From Kribbella steppae (GTDB lineage Bacteria; Actinomycetota; Actinomycetes; Propionibacteriales; Kribbellaceae): a stretch of DNA of 64,000 nucleotides. The stretch is taken from assembly GCF_004342025.1 (NCBI RefSeq), contig NZ_SLWN01000003.1, positions 248,001-312,000 of the forward strand, read 5' to 3'. The notes under the pieces are model-generated. The model had not been told where the DNA came from. It searched no databases and worked only from the letters and a program-made list of their open reading frames with translations. Below are positions 7,984 to 16,975 of this stretch, in pieces. The translations under genes and the position numbers were made by a program. Numbering within the stretch: position 1 is the first letter of the stretch; the number at the start of each line of letters is the position of its first letter.

Positions 7984-8469
7984 ATGACTTTCACAGTCGG
8001 CGAGACGGTTGTTTACCCCAATCACGGTGCGGCCGTCATCGAGGACATCGAGACCCGTCAGATCAAAGGTGAGGACAAGACCTACCTGGTCTTGAGGATC
8101 GTCGCTCAGAACGACCTGGTCGTCCGGGTCCCCGCGTGCAACCTCGATCTTGTCGGCGTGCGTGACGTCGTGGATCAGGCTGGCCTGGAGCGCGTCTTCG
8201 ACGTGCTGCGCGCACCGCACACGGAGGAGCCGACCAACTGGTCGCGACGCTACAAGGCGAACCTCGAGAAGCTGCACTCCGGTGATGTGATGAAGGTGGC
8301 AGAGGTCGTTCGTGACCTGTGGCGCCGTGAGCGTGACCGCGGTCTCTCCGCCGGTGAGAAGCGGATGCTGGCGAAGGCTCGCCAGATCCTGGTCTCCGAG
8401 CTGGCCCTGGCCGAGCACACCAACGAGGACAAGGCGGAAGCCATCCTCGACGAGGTTCTCGCTTCCTGA
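7984..8469 (+). CDS. carD: CarD-family RNA polymerase-binding transcription regulator
   Basis: CarD stabilises the RNA polymerase open complex, especially at rRNA promoters, and is essential in mycobacteria. The 161-residue protein has the N-terminal Tudor-like RNA polymerase interaction domain ([20 protein letters not shown]...) and a C-terminal helical DNA-binding domain with the conserved tryptophan in [21 protein letters not shown]. The ATG at 7984 has AAAGGGG upstream, and a TAGGAT at 7951-7956 could be its -10. It starts the carD-ispD-ispF cluster, which in other actinobacteria continues directly with cysS and rlmB. Confidence 0.96.
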   Translation: MTFTVGETVVYPNHGAAVIEDIETRQIKGEDKTYLVLRIVAQNDLVVRVPACNLDLVGVRDVVDQAGLERVFDVLRAPHTEEPTNWSRRYKANLEKLHSGDVMKVAEVVRDLWRRERDRGLSAGEKRMLAKARQILVSELALAEHTNEDKAEAILDEVLAS

Positions 8470-8526
8470 TCGAACTGATCAGATCGAGTCGAAGTACGTG
8501 ATCCTGCCGTTCGGCGTGGGCTCTAG

Positions 8527-9222
8527 ATGAGCACCGCGGCCATCATCCCGGCGGCCGGTCTCGGGCTGCGGCTCGGTGGTGAGACACCTAAAGCATTTCG
8601 AGAGGTCGGTGGCGAATCGCTGCTGGTCCACGCCGTACGTGGACTGCAGGCAGCGACCGCCGCCGACCTCGCCTGTTTTGTGGTCGCCGTCCCGGCCGGC
8701 ACCGAGGACGCCGTCCGCAAGGAACTCGAGCCGTACGCCGGGGATGCCCGGCTGCTCGTGGTCGCGGGCGGTGCGGAGCGGGCCGACTCGGTTCGGGTGG
8801 CCCTGGAGTTGGTCCCGGTCGACGGGATCGACTGCATCCTCGTCCACGACGCGGCCCGTGCGTTCGTCCCGGCGGCTGTCGTCGAACGCGTCGTTGCCGC
8901 GGTGCGTGGCGGGGCCTCGGCCGTCGTACCGGCCGTGCCGGTGACGGACACGATCAAACGGGTCTCCACGGCCGGTGAGGTCGTCGACACGCCCGACCGG
9001 TCGACGTTGGTCGCCGTACAGACTCCGCAAGGGTTCGACCCTGCCGTACTGCGTCGTGCGCATGCGACCGGTGGCGCCGGGGCGACGGATGACGCGATGC
9101 TGTGTGAGCGGCTCGGGGTGACCGTGCTGACGGTCGAGGGGTCCGAGGACGCGTTCAAGGTGACGCGGCCGCGGGACCTGCTGCTGGCCGAGGCGTTGCT
9201 GGCGGACAGGAGACTGACGTGA
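8527..9222 (+). CDS. ispD: 2-C-methyl-D-erythritol 4-phosphate cytidylyltransferase
   Basis: MEP pathway of isoprenoid synthesis: MEP + CTP to CDP-ME. The 231-residue protein has the nucleotidyltransferase start [21 protein letters not shown] with the G-x-G-x-R/K CTP loop, [10 protein letters not shown], and the C-terminal [18 protein letters not shown] motif. It follows carD by 57 nt and overlaps ispF by 4 nt (GTGA), so ispD and ispF are translationally coupled. Confidence 0.96.
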   Translation: MSTAAIIPAAGLGLRLGGETPKAFREVGGESLLVHAVRGLQAATAADLACFVVAVPAGTEDAVRKELEPYAGDARLLVVAGGAERADSVRVALELVPVDGIDCILVHDAARAFVPAAVVERVVAAVRGGASAVVPAVPVTDTIKRVSTAGEVVDTPDRSTLVAVQTPQGFDPAVLRRAHATGGAGATDDAMLCERLGVTVLTVEGSEDAFKVTRPRDLLLAEALLADRRLT

Positions 9223-9689
9223 AGATCCCACGGGTGGGGAACGGCGTCGACGTACACCCGCTGGAGGAAGGCCGGCCGATGTGGCTGGCCGGCCTGCACT
9301 GGCCCGAAGAGACGTCCGGGTTGGCCGGTCACTCCGACGGTGACGCGGCCGCGCACGCGATCTGCACCGCGCTGCTGAGTGCGGCCCGGCTGGGCGATCT
9401 CGGGTCGAACTTCGGTACTGCCGAGCCGGAGTGGGCCGGCGCATCAGGCATCGCACTGCTGGCCGAGGCGGCGCGGCGGGTCCGGGCGGCCGGGTTCGAG
9501 ATCGGCAACGTCTCGGTCCAGATCGTCTGCAACCGCCCGCGGATCGGCCCTCGTCGGGAGGAGGCCGAGAAGGCGCTCAGCGCCGGCTGCGACGCCGAGG
9601 TATCCGTCAGCGCGGCGACTACCGACGGCCTGGGCTTCACCGGCCGGGGCGAGGGCATCGCGGCCATCGCCACAGCGCTCATCTACTGA
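9219..9689 (+). CDS. ispF: 2-C-methyl-D-erythritol 2,4-cyclodiphosphate synthase
   Basis: MEP pathway: converts CDP-ME 2-phosphate to the cyclodiphosphate, releasing CMP. The 156-residue protein has the zinc/substrate start [19 protein letters not shown], the [12 protein letters not shown] motif, and the C-terminal [20 protein letters not shown]. The GTG at 9219 overlaps the ispD stop, and AGGAGA ends 5 nt before it. The 3' end overlaps the convergent nitrilase gene by 11 bp. The usual next gene, cysS, is 20 kb away here. Confidence 0.96.
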   Translation: MKIPRVGNGVDVHPLEEGRPMWLAGLHWPEETSGLAGHSDGDAAAHAICTALLSAARLGDLGSNFGTAEPEWAGASGIALLAEAARRVRAAGFEIGNVSVQIVCNRPRIGPRREEAEKALSAGCDAEVSVSAATTDGLGFTGRGEGIAAIATALIY

Positions 9690-10638
9690 CGGGATCGGTC
9701 GAGAAGCGGGCTGCTCTGGGGTCCAGCTCGTCCCCGGTTCGCTCAGTCAGTACGCCGTACAGCTCGGGACGACGGCCGCGGAGCCAGCGGCGGCCCGTTG
9801 CCAGCGGCACCAGCTCCAGGTCGAGATCGCCGATCACGACGGACTCGGCCGGAACCGGAGTCTCCGCGACGATCCGGCCGTACGGATCCAGGATCATCGC
9901 GTTGCCGGTGCGGACCTCGTCGTCGTCCCGGCCGACACCGTTGCTGAACAGCACGAACAGGCCGTTGTCGTGGGCCCGGGCCGGCAGCCAGCGCATCAGC
10001 CAGCCACGGCCGTTCGGCCCGTTGAAGGCTTCCTCGATCGCGGCCGCATCCCCGCTCTCCCAGAGCTCCAGCGGGATGGGCTTCATCCCGTGCGGGCTGC
10101 GCGAGTTCGTCCCGCCGGTCTGGTGCGGCGCCAGCAGGACGGTTGCCCCGAGCAACGCGGTGATCCGGACGTTCTCGACCAGGTTGTTGTCCCAGCAGAT
10201 CAGCACCCCGGCCCGGAATCCCCAGGGCGTGTCGAACACCGTGTACGACGACCCGCTCGCGATCGCCTCGTGTTCGAACGCGTGCAGCTTCCGGTGCACG
10301 TGGACGTCCCCGGTCGGCAGGCAGACGGCGTACGAGTTGAACAGCTTGCCGTCGGCACCCTCGAGGAACCCGACGCCGATCCCCACGTCGAGTTCCTCGG
10401 CCAGGGCAAGGACCCGGCCGACCAGCGGGCCGTCCGCCGGCGAGGCCAGCTCGTGCAGCCGCTCGGCGGTGTGCCGGCGGAGGTGCCAGTAGCCGAGCAG
10501 GCACATTTCCGGGAACACCACCAGCCGGGCCCCGCCCGCGACCGCCTCGCGAGCCAGCCGTTCGACGGTCGCGAGGTTGGCCGACGGCTGGTTCGGTACC
10601 GGTTCGAACTGGACGACCGCGCTGCGAAAGAGGTTCAT
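9679..10638 (-). CDS. Carbon-nitrogen hydrolase (nitrilase superfamily)
   Basis: A 319-residue amidase/nitrilase-fold protein with the full catalytic triad: E44 ([11 protein letters not shown]), K117 ([10 protein letters not shown]) and C148 ([14 protein letters not shown]). The superfamily hydrolyses amides, N-carbamoyl compounds or nitriles; the substrate cannot be told from sequence. No signal peptide, so cytoplasmic. It is divergent from a LysR regulator with only 70 bp between them, which suggests that regulator controls it. The 3' end overlaps ispF by 11 bp. It is the first gene of the block that separates ispF from cysS. Confidence 0.85.
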   Translation of the reverse strand: MNLFRSAVVQFEPVPNQPSANLATVERLAREAVAGGARLVVFPEMCLLGYWHLRRHTAERLHELASPADGPLVGRVLALAEELDVGIGVGFLEGADGKLFNSYAVCLPTGDVHVHRKLHAFEHEAIASGSSYTVFDTPWGFRAGVLICWDNNLVENVRITALLGATVLLAPHQTGGTNSRSPHGMKPIPLELWESGDAAAIEEAFNGPNGRGWLMRWLPARAHDNGLFVLFSNGVGRDDDEVRTGNAMILDPYGRIVAETPVPAESVVIGDLDLELVPLATGRRWLRGRRPELYGVLTERTGDELDPRAARFSTDPVSR

Positions 10639-10642
10639 GAGC

Positions 10643-10686
10643 CCATCGAAACGCCGATGGTTCTATGACGTCCAATAGTTGTTTGG
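10643..10686. promoter_or_regulatory. Divergent nitrilase/LysR promoter region with two inverted repeats
   Basis: CCATCG-N6-CGATGG at 10643-10660 and CCAA-N7-TTGG at 10672-10686 are dyad sites in the 70-bp gap between the divergent genes. LysR regulators usually bind such sites next to their own promoter, so these are candidates. No experiment supports them. Confidence 0.35.
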
Positions 10687-10708
10687 TCAGATTCCATATC
10701 GTGGGGTT

Positions 10709-11572
10709 ATGGATCTCCGATTGCTCCGCGCGTTCGTCACGGTCGCCCGGCTGCGCAATTTCGGGGCCGCCGCCGAGGAACTGTCGACCAGCCAACCCGC
10801 GCTGACCAAGCAGATCCAGGTACTGGAGCGAAGGGTCGGTTCGGTGCTGTTCAGCCGTGGCCGGCATGGTGCCCGATTGACGCAGGCCGGGGAACTGTTG
10901 CTTCCTGACGCTCTGGAGTTGCTCGACCGATCGGAGGCGTTCGATCGGCGCGCGGCCCAGGTCGCAGCGGGTAGCGAAGGGTCGCTGGCGATCGGGTTCG
11001 GGCTGTCCGGGATCGAGTTGGCACCACGGGCGGTCGCTCTGTTCCGTAGTCGCTGGCCTGGTGTCTCGGTGTCACTCGAGGACATGTCGTCGTCGGTCCA
11101 ATGCGAACGTCTGCTCGCGGGCAGTCTGCAGATCGGCTTCGTCCGGCTGCCTGTCCCTGCCGGCCTCGAACACCTACGGTTACGGCGCGATCGGCTGGCC
11201 CTCGCGGTCCCCTCGGCAGTCGACGTTCCGCGTGACATCGGGAAGTGGCTCGACGGCCGGCCGCTCGTCCGGCTCACCCCGGCACGCGGGCCTGGTCTGA
11301 CCGCCCAGATCAACGGCCTGTACGCCGAACTCGGTTGCCACCCCACCGTTCTTCAGGAGACCGCCGACCTGCAGACCGTACTGGCTTTGGTTGCCGCCGG
11401 CGCCGGTCCGGCCGTCGTACCGCAGTCCGCCGAGCGCATCGCACCGCCGGGGATCCGCCTCGTCCCACTGCCCGGCCGAGCCGCGACCTGGTGGATCGGT
11501 GCGGCCTGGGCCAACCGGACCCCGCTCACCGAACGCTTCGTCAAGGCCGCAGCCGAAATCGCCCGCTCCTGA
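10709..11572 (+). CDS. LysR-family transcriptional regulator
   Basis: A 287-residue regulator from the ATG at 10709. It has an N-terminal winged helix (MDLRLLRAFVTVARLRNFGAAAEEL, then TSQPALTKQIQVLERRVG) and a LysR substrate-binding domain of the periplasmic-binding-protein fold. The frame is open to 10679, but homology starts at MDLRLLR. It is divergent from the nitrilase gene and probably controls it in response to an unknown effector. Its last 32 bp overlap the 3' end of the M1 peptidase gene on the other strand. Confidence 0.88.
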   Translation: MDLRLLRAFVTVARLRNFGAAAEELSTSQPALTKQIQVLERRVGSVLFSRGRHGARLTQAGELLLPDALELLDRSEAFDRRAAQVAAGSEGSLAIGFGLSGIELAPRAVALFRSRWPGVSVSLEDMSSSVQCERLLAGSLQIGFVRLPVPAGLEHLRLRRDRLALAVPSAVDVPRDIGKWLDGRPLVRLTPARGPGLTAQINGLYAELGCHPTVLQETADLQTVLALVAAGAGPAVVPQSAERIAPPGIRLVPLPGRAATWWIGAAWANRTPLTERFVKAAAEIARS

Positions 11573-12893
11573 AGGCAGGCAGCTCCGTCGAGTCCAGCCA
11601 CAGGGCGAACAGGTGGCGTACGGCGCCCTCGTCCGGGCTGAACGACACCGCCAGTGCGATGAACTCGTGCGTCGTCACCGAACCGTGGCGGTGGGATTTG
11701 GTCCACGTCCGCAGGAGTTCGAAGAACGCGTCGTCGCCGAGGTGCTGACGCAGTACGTGCAAAGTGATCGCGCCGCGCTTGTAGAGCCGGTCGTCGAACA
11801 TCAGCTCCGGGCCCGGGTCCGACAACAGCAGGTCCTGCGGCAAGCCCTTCAACCGCGCGTGCGCCTTCGACACTTGCTGCGTCGCGGTCAGGCCGCCCGA
11901 CGCCTCGGACCACAGCCACTCGGCGTAGCAGGCGAACCCTTCGTTGAGCCAGATGTACTGCCAGCTCGCGGGCGTCAGACTGTTGCCGAACCACTGATGC
12001 GCCAGCTCGTGCGCGACCAGCCGCTCGGATCCGCGCCGGCCGTCCAGATGGTTGCTGCCGAACACCGAGATGCCCTGCGCCTCCAGCGGGATCTCCAGCG
12101 GGTCGTCCGTAACCACGACCGTGTAAGCACCGAACGGGTACGGCCCGAACAGCCGGCAGAACAGCTTCATCATGTCCTGCTGCCGGCCGAGATCCACCTT
12201 CGCGTTGCGGACCAGTGCTGCGGGCAGCACGGCCCGGGTCGTCACCGGTGACGCGGCCAGCTCGATAGCGTCGTACCGGCCGATCTGCACGGTCGCCAGG
12301 TACGTCGCCATCGGCGCGGCCTGGTCGAAGACCCACGTGGTCCGGCTCGCCTTCACCCGCCGTGACACCAGTCGCCCGTTGGCGACCACCTGGTACGGCG
12401 AATCAGTGGTGACTGCGATCCGGTAGTGCGCCTTGTCGCCGGGGTGGTCGTTGCACGGGAACCAGGTCGCCGCGCCGCTCGGCTGGCTGGCGACGATCAC
12501 GCCCTCGGTGAGCTCCTCCCAGCCCAGCTCGCCCCACGGACTGTCCTCGGGCTTGGGACTACCGCCGTACTGGATGTCGACGGTGAACTCGGCGCCGTCC
12601 GTGATGTTCGCCGAGATGTGCAGCTTCCCGGAGCGGTGGGTGTAACGCTGGGCCCGGCGGCCGTTGACCGACACCTTGGACACCCGCAGGCCGGACAGGT
12701 CGAAGCTGATCCGGGACAGGGCCTGGGTGGCTACCGCGGTGATGGTCGCCCTGCCGGTCAGGCGGTTGCTGTTGACCCGGTAGTCCAGATCCAGCTCGTA
12801 GGACTCGACGTGGTAGCCGCCATTGCCGTGAGTGGGCACGTAGGGGTCGCCGGCGGTCGTTGCCCCGGGCTGCCCGTTGTTGCGGGCAACCAT
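11541..12893 (-). CDS. M1-family zinc metallopeptidase next to a poly-amino-acid synthetase
   Basis: A 450-residue peptidase with the gluzincin motif H295-E-L-A-H299 and the third ligand E318 in LNEGFACYAEW, 18 residues later. The exopeptidase loop reads EAQGIS rather than GAMEN, a known variant of bacterial M1 enzymes. It has the N-terminal saddle and catalytic domains but ends before the large C-terminal domain of full-length aminopeptidase N. There is no signal peptide, so it should be cytoplasmic. Its ATG overlaps the stop of the Pls-like synthetase (TGATG), so the two are coupled. The context suggests it trims or degrades the product of that synthetase, for example to protect the cell or set chain length. 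That role is inferred. Confidence 0.88.
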   Translation of the reverse strand: MVARNNGQPGATTAGDPYVPTHGNGGYHVESYELDLDYRVNSNRLTGRATITAVATQALSRISFDLSGLRVSKVSVNGRRAQRYTHRSGKLHISANITDGAEFTVDIQYGGSPKPEDSPWGELGWEELTEGVIVASQPSGAATWFPCNDHPGDKAHYRIAVTTDSPYQVVANGRLVSRRVKASRTTWVFDQAAPMATYLATVQIGRYDAIELAASPVTTRAVLPAALVRNAKVDLGRQQDMMKLFCRLFGPYPFGAYTVVVTDDPLEIPLEAQGISVFGSNHLDGRRGSERLVAHELAHQWFGNSLTPASWQYIWLNEGFACYAEWLWSEASGGLTATQQVSKAHARLKGLPQDLLLSDPGPELMFDDRLYKRGAITLHVLRQHLGDDAFFELLRTWTKSHRHGSVTTHEFIALAVSFSPDEGAVRHLFALWLDSTELPAFRSGRFRLRP

Positions 12894-15800
12894 CAGCTCT
12901 GCCAGGGGGCGATCGGGTTTCCGGCCCAGCGCGTCCCGGCAGGTACACCTTCACCACGCATCACGAGAGACACCGGGCCGATGGTAGCCCCTGCCCCCAC
13001 GGTCGCGGCCGGCAGGACGATGCCGTGGGGCCCGAGGGTCGCTCCCGGCCCGAAGGTGACTGTGCTCATGGAGAGAACTCGATCATGAAACAGGTGCGTC
13101 TGCAGCACGCAACCGCGATTCACCGTGGCACCGTCGCCGAGGGTGACCAGATCGGCCTCGGGTAACCAGTACGTCTCGCACCAGACGCCCTTGCCGATCT
13201 TGGCCCCGAGGGTCCGCAGCCAGAGCGTGAGGACCGGCGTACCGGCGGCGGCGTTCGCGAACCACGGCGCCGCGACAAGCTCGACGAAGCTGTCGACCAC
13301 CTCGTTGCGCCAGACGAACGAGCTCCACAGCGGGTACTCGACCGCGCGGGTCTTACCCACGATCAGCCACTTGGCCACCGTCGCCATTCCGCCCGCGACC
13401 GCTCCGGCGGCGAGGATCACCGCGCCGGACAGCAGCACCGTGAGCCATGGCCCGAGCCACACGTCGAGCGCCTGCAGCCCGAACAGCACGCCGAGCGCGA
13501 TCACCACCGTGCACATCATCGGCACGAACCGGCACAGCTCGACCAGCGCTCTGGCAACCTTGAGCTTGAACGGCGGGTTGAACGTCCGGCTCTGGTCACC
13601 GCCGACCGCCTGGCGCCGGAGTTTCACCGGCGGCGATCCGAGCCACGACGTACCGGCCTTCGACTTCTTCGGCGCGGCCGACAGCACGGCGACCAGCCCG
13701 TTCTTCGGCACCGACCGGCCGGGCGCGGTCATCCCGGAGTTCCCGAGGAACGCCCGTTTCCCGACCTTCGCGCCGGCCACGTGCAGCCAGCCGCCACCCA
13801 GCTCGTACGACGCGATCATTGTGTCGTCGGCCAGGAACGCGCCCTCACCGACCGTGGTCATCTTCGGCAGCAACAGCACTGTCGACGCCTCGACATCCCG
13901 GCCGATCTTCGCCCCGAGTGCCCGCAGCCACCAAGGCGTCAGCAGGCTCGCGTACAGCGGGAAGAGCAGTGTGCGGGCCGAGTCCAGCAGTCGCTCGGTC
14001 GCCCACACCTGCCAGCCGATCCGGCTCCGCACCGGGTAGTGGCCGGGTTTGATCCCGATACCGAGCAGCCGGACGCCGATCAGCGTCAGCACGGCCAGCA
14101 TCACGAACCCGACGAGCGTCATCAGCGGTACGGCGGTGAGCGCCTTGAGCGCGGCCTGGCCGAGTGTCTCGGTGCCTTGAAGCGCGTTACCCAGTACGAC
14201 GATCGCGGCCGCGGCCGCGGCGACCGGAAGCAATGACATCACCGCGGACTGAGCGCCGTACGCGAGAACCCACCACGGCGCGCGGGCCGGCCGGTGATCG
14301 GGCCAGGGGCGCCTGGCGCGGCCGATGCGGGTCGCGGGGGAGCCGGACCAGCGCTCGTTCGGGGGCACCTTGCCGGAGACGGCCGAGCCGGCGGCGATCT
14401 CGGCATTGCGGCCGATCTCCGCACCGGGCAGCAGCGTGCTACGCGAGCCGATCACGGCCTCGGCGCCGACGCTCACCGGGCCGACGTGCAGCCGGTCGCC
14501 GTCGATCCAGTAACCGGCCAGGTCCACCTCGGGCTCGATCGACGCACCGCGGCCCATGGTCAACATCCCGGTGACCGGTGGGAGCGTGTGTAGATCGACA
14601 CCGCGGCCGACCTTCGCGCCGAGAGCCCTTGCGTAGTAGGCGATCCAGGGCGCGCCGGCGAGGTTGGCCGCTCCGGCGGCGTCTGCGAGATTCTCGGCCG
14701 CCCAGAGGCGGACGTGGACGCTGCCGCCTCTGGGATAGGTGCCGGGTTTGAGGTTGCGGAGCAGGAGGCGCGCGCCGACGACGGCGATACCCATCCGGCC
14801 GGCCGGGGTGATCAGGATCAGCCAGCCGGCCAGGATCCACCACCACGAGACTGTCCGCAGCCAGGGGAGCGGGCCGGCGAACTCGGCGAGCAGGTTGTTC
14901 AGGGTGAACAGGTAGACGAGCCATCGCACCCCGACGACCGTCTGCAGGACCAGGGTCAGCGCGGTCTGGAGCAGCTGCGTCGACCTCGGCGTTGGCCTGA
15001 TTTCGCGGACCTCCGCCGGCTCGGCGGTCACTGTCGACTCGTCCAGCCGGTCGGCGAGTGCTCCGAGTCGTGGGTACTCGTAGATGTCCGCGACGGTCAC
15101 ATCCGAGTACCGCTCGCGGAGCACCGACACGAGCTGCGCGGCCGCGAGGCTGCCGCCGCCGTGCAGGAAGAAGTCGTTGTCCGCGCCGGTGACTTTCGCG
15201 CCGAGGACCTTCGTCCAGCGCTCAGCGAGCCACCCGGCCGTTCCGTCGAGCTCGACGGCGGGGCCGTCGCTGTCCATTCCCTCGAGTGGCCAGGGGAGCG
15301 CGTTGCGGTCCACCTTGCCTGAGGTCCTGGTCGGCAAGGTGTCGACGATCGCCAGAAGCGGTACGAGCGCTGCGGGCAGGGCTTTACGGAGTTCCTCGGT
15401 GGCCGCTTTCTGGTCGAACACGGTTGGGTCTTCTGGTACGACGTACCCGACGAGCAACTGATTTCCGGCGGCGCTGGCGCGGACGGCAGCGGCTGCGCCA
15501 GAGACATTGGGCAATGCCCGCAGGGCTGCGTCGACCTCGCCGAGCTCGATCCGGCGGCCGCCGAGTTTGATCTGCTCGTCGGCGCGGCCCTGGAAGATGA
15601 GGCCTTCGGGTTCGTAGCGGACCAGGTCGCCGCTGCGGTACGCGCGTTCCCAGCCGAGCGTCGGCATCGGCGCGAACTTCTCCGCATCCTTGGCCGGGTC
15701 GAGATAGCGGGCGAGCCCGACACCGCCGATGATCAGCTCGCCGATCCCGCCCTCGGCAATTTCGTTGCCTTCGGCATCGACTACGGCGAGGTCCCAGCCG

Positions 15801-16819
15801 TCCAACGGGAGGCCGATGCGGACCGGACCTTCCCCGGTCAGCTGAGCACCGCACGCCACCACGGTCGCCTCGGTGGGACCGTACGTGTTCCAGACCTCGC
15901 GGCCGTCCGTCGCCAGTCGCTCCGCGAGCTCGGGCGGGCAGGCCTCGCCGCCAAAGATCAGCAGCCGGACCTGGTCGAGCGCGTCGGCCGGCCACAGCGC
16001 TGCGAGGGTCGGGACAGTGGAGACGATCGTGATCCCCTGCGCGACCAGCCAGGGGCCGAGGTCCATGCCGCTGCGGACGAGCGACCTCGGCGCCGGCACC
16101 AGACACGCACCGTGACGCCACGCCAGCCACATCTCCTCGCACGACGCGTCGAACGCTACTGAGAGTCCGGCCAGGACCCGGTCGTCGGAGCCGATCGGTT
16201 CGTGCTGGAGGAACAGTCGCGCTTCGGCATCCACGAACGCCGCCGCGGATCGATGCGAGACGGCGACACCCTTGGGTACGCCGGTCGAACCCGAGGTGAA
16301 GATGATCCACGAGTCATCGTCGGGCTCCGGGCCGCCCGCTCGTACCGGATCCGGTTGTGGCTCGTCCATGCGAGCCGAGTACGGGTAGTCGAAGTAGCCG
16401 TCGGCGTTGTCGTTGTCCGGCGGTGGTCCGGCCGGCGCTGCCCGGAGAAGGTTGAGCTCCAGGTCGTCGGTCACGATCGCGGCGACCGCGGCCTCACCGA
16501 ACACCAGCTCGGCCCGCTCATCCGGGTCGTCCGCATCCACGGGAACGTAGGCCGCCCCGGCCTGCAGCGTCCCGAGGATCGCGACGTACAGATCGTTGTG
16601 ACCGGACGAGATCCGCACCCCGACCCGGTCGCCCGGCCCGATCCCACCCGCGGTGAGCCGCCCGGCGAACTTGGTCGTCTGCTCGAGCAACTCCCGATAA
16701 CTCAGACTCACACTGCCGTCATCGAGCGCCGGCTCGTCCGCACACTTCGCCGCCGTCTCCTGCAACACATCCACCAGCGTCCGCGCGGGTGGCGCCCACT
16801 CCCCGCGTCGCAACGTCAC
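12893..16819 (-). CDS. Epsilon-poly-L-lysine-synthetase-like single-module NRPS membrane protein
   Basis: A 1308-residue protein with the layout of Pls, the membrane NRPS that joins L-lysine through its side-chain amino group. Adenylation domain about 10-510: A3 FTSGSTGVPKG (174-184), FDASCEEMW (223-231), NTYGPTEAT (311-319), GRADEQIKLGGRRIE (411-425), K502. Carrier domain about 525-595 with LHGGGS and phosphopantetheine Ser557. Then about six membrane segments (near 620-640, 657-678, 850-880, 895-920, 1098-1145) between three acyltransferase-like left-handed helix domains with hexapeptide repeats (near 725-835, 965-1065, 1190-1305). No condensation or thioesterase domain. By-eye pocket residues read D-A-E-S-I-G-T-V-V-K, which suits a cationic amino acid such as lysine. 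The GTG start has TATCAT 6 nt upstream. The product is not proven; many such homologues are uncharacterised. Confidence 0.85.
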   Translation of the reverse strand: MTLRRGEWAPPARTLVDVLQETAAKCADEPALDDGSVSLSYRELLEQTTKFAGRLTAGGIGPGDRVGVRISSGHNDLYVAILGTLQAGAAYVPVDADDPDERAELVFGEAAVAAIVTDDLELNLLRAAPAGPPPDNDNADGYFDYPYSARMDEPQPDPVRAGGPEPDDDSWIIFTSGSTGVPKGVAVSHRSAAAFVDAEARLFLQHEPIGSDDRVLAGLSVAFDASCEEMWLAWRHGACLVPAPRSLVRSGMDLGPWLVAQGITIVSTVPTLAALWPADALDQVRLLIFGGEACPPELAERLATDGREVWNTYGPTEATVVACGAQLTGEGPVRIGLPLDGWDLAVVDAEGNEIAEGGIGELIIGGVGLARYLDPAKDAEKFAPMPTLGWERAYRSGDLVRYEPEGLIFQGRADEQIKLGGRRIELGEVDAALRALPNVSGAAAAVRASAAGNQLLVGYVVPEDPTVFDQKAATEELRKALPAALVPLLAIVDTLPTRTSGKVDRNALPWPLEGMDSDGPAVELDGTAGWLAERWTKVLGAKVTGADNDFFLHGGGSLAAAQLVSVLRERYSDVTVADIYEYPRLGALADRLDESTVTAEPAEVREIRPTPRSTQLLQTALTLVLQTVVGVRWLVYLFTLNNLLAEFAGPLPWLRTVSWWWILAGWLILITPAGRMGIAVVGARLLLRNLKPGTYPRGGSVHVRLWAAENLADAAGAANLAGAPWIAYYARALGAKVGRGVDLHTLPPVTGMLTMGRGASIEPEVDLAGYWIDGDRLHVGPVSVGAEAVIGSRSTLLPGAEIGRNAEIAAGSAVSGKVPPNERWSGSPATRIGRARRPWPDHRPARAPWWVLAYGAQSAVMSLLPVAAAAAAIVVLGNALQGTETLGQAALKALTAVPLMTLVGFVMLAVLTLIGVRLLGIGIKPGHYPVRSRIGWQVWATERLLDSARTLLFPLYASLLTPWWLRALGAKIGRDVEASTVLLLPKMTTVGEGAFLADDTMIASYELGGGWLHVAGAKVGKRAFLGNSGMTAPGRSVPKNGLVAVLSAAPKKSKAGTSWLGSPPVKLRRQAVGGDQSRTFNPPFKLKVARALVELCRFVPMMCTVVIALGVLFGLQALDVWLGPWLTVLLSGAVILAAGAVAGGMATVAKWLIVGKTRAVEYPLWSSFVWRNEVVDSFVELVAAPWFANAAAGTPVLTLWLRTLGAKIGKGVWCETYWLPEADLVTLGDGATVNRGCVLQTHLFHDRVLSMSTVTFGPGATLGPHGIVLPAATVGAGATIGPVSLVMRGEGVPAGTRWAGNPIAPWQS

Positions 16820-16825
16820 GCCCGG

Positions 16826-16831
16826 ATGATA
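16826..16831 (-). promoter_or_regulatory. -10 element of the Pls-like synthetase gene (leaderless)
   Basis: On the minus strand TATCAT lies 6 nt before the GTG start at 16819. The 156-bp gap to the metallopeptidase gene at 16976 holds no other clear signal, and no hairpin was seen in it. Confidence 0.5.
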
Positions 16832-16975
16832 CGCCCCTCAGCTAACACAACCAGAACGCCGCACAACGCCGAGACAACATCGCCGAGTCGTGAATTTCTG
16901 TCGGCAGCGGACGATCTCGCGGACCGAAATCCACCAATGAGCGTTGGCTCAGATGCTGTCAGGCCGCGGTCGGGG

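Noticed and set aside
12893..16819. Ordinary NRPS peptide-antibiotic cluster
   Set aside because: Only one adenylation and one carrier domain, no condensation or thioesterase domain, and no further NRPS genes. The layout is that of Pls-type synthetases.
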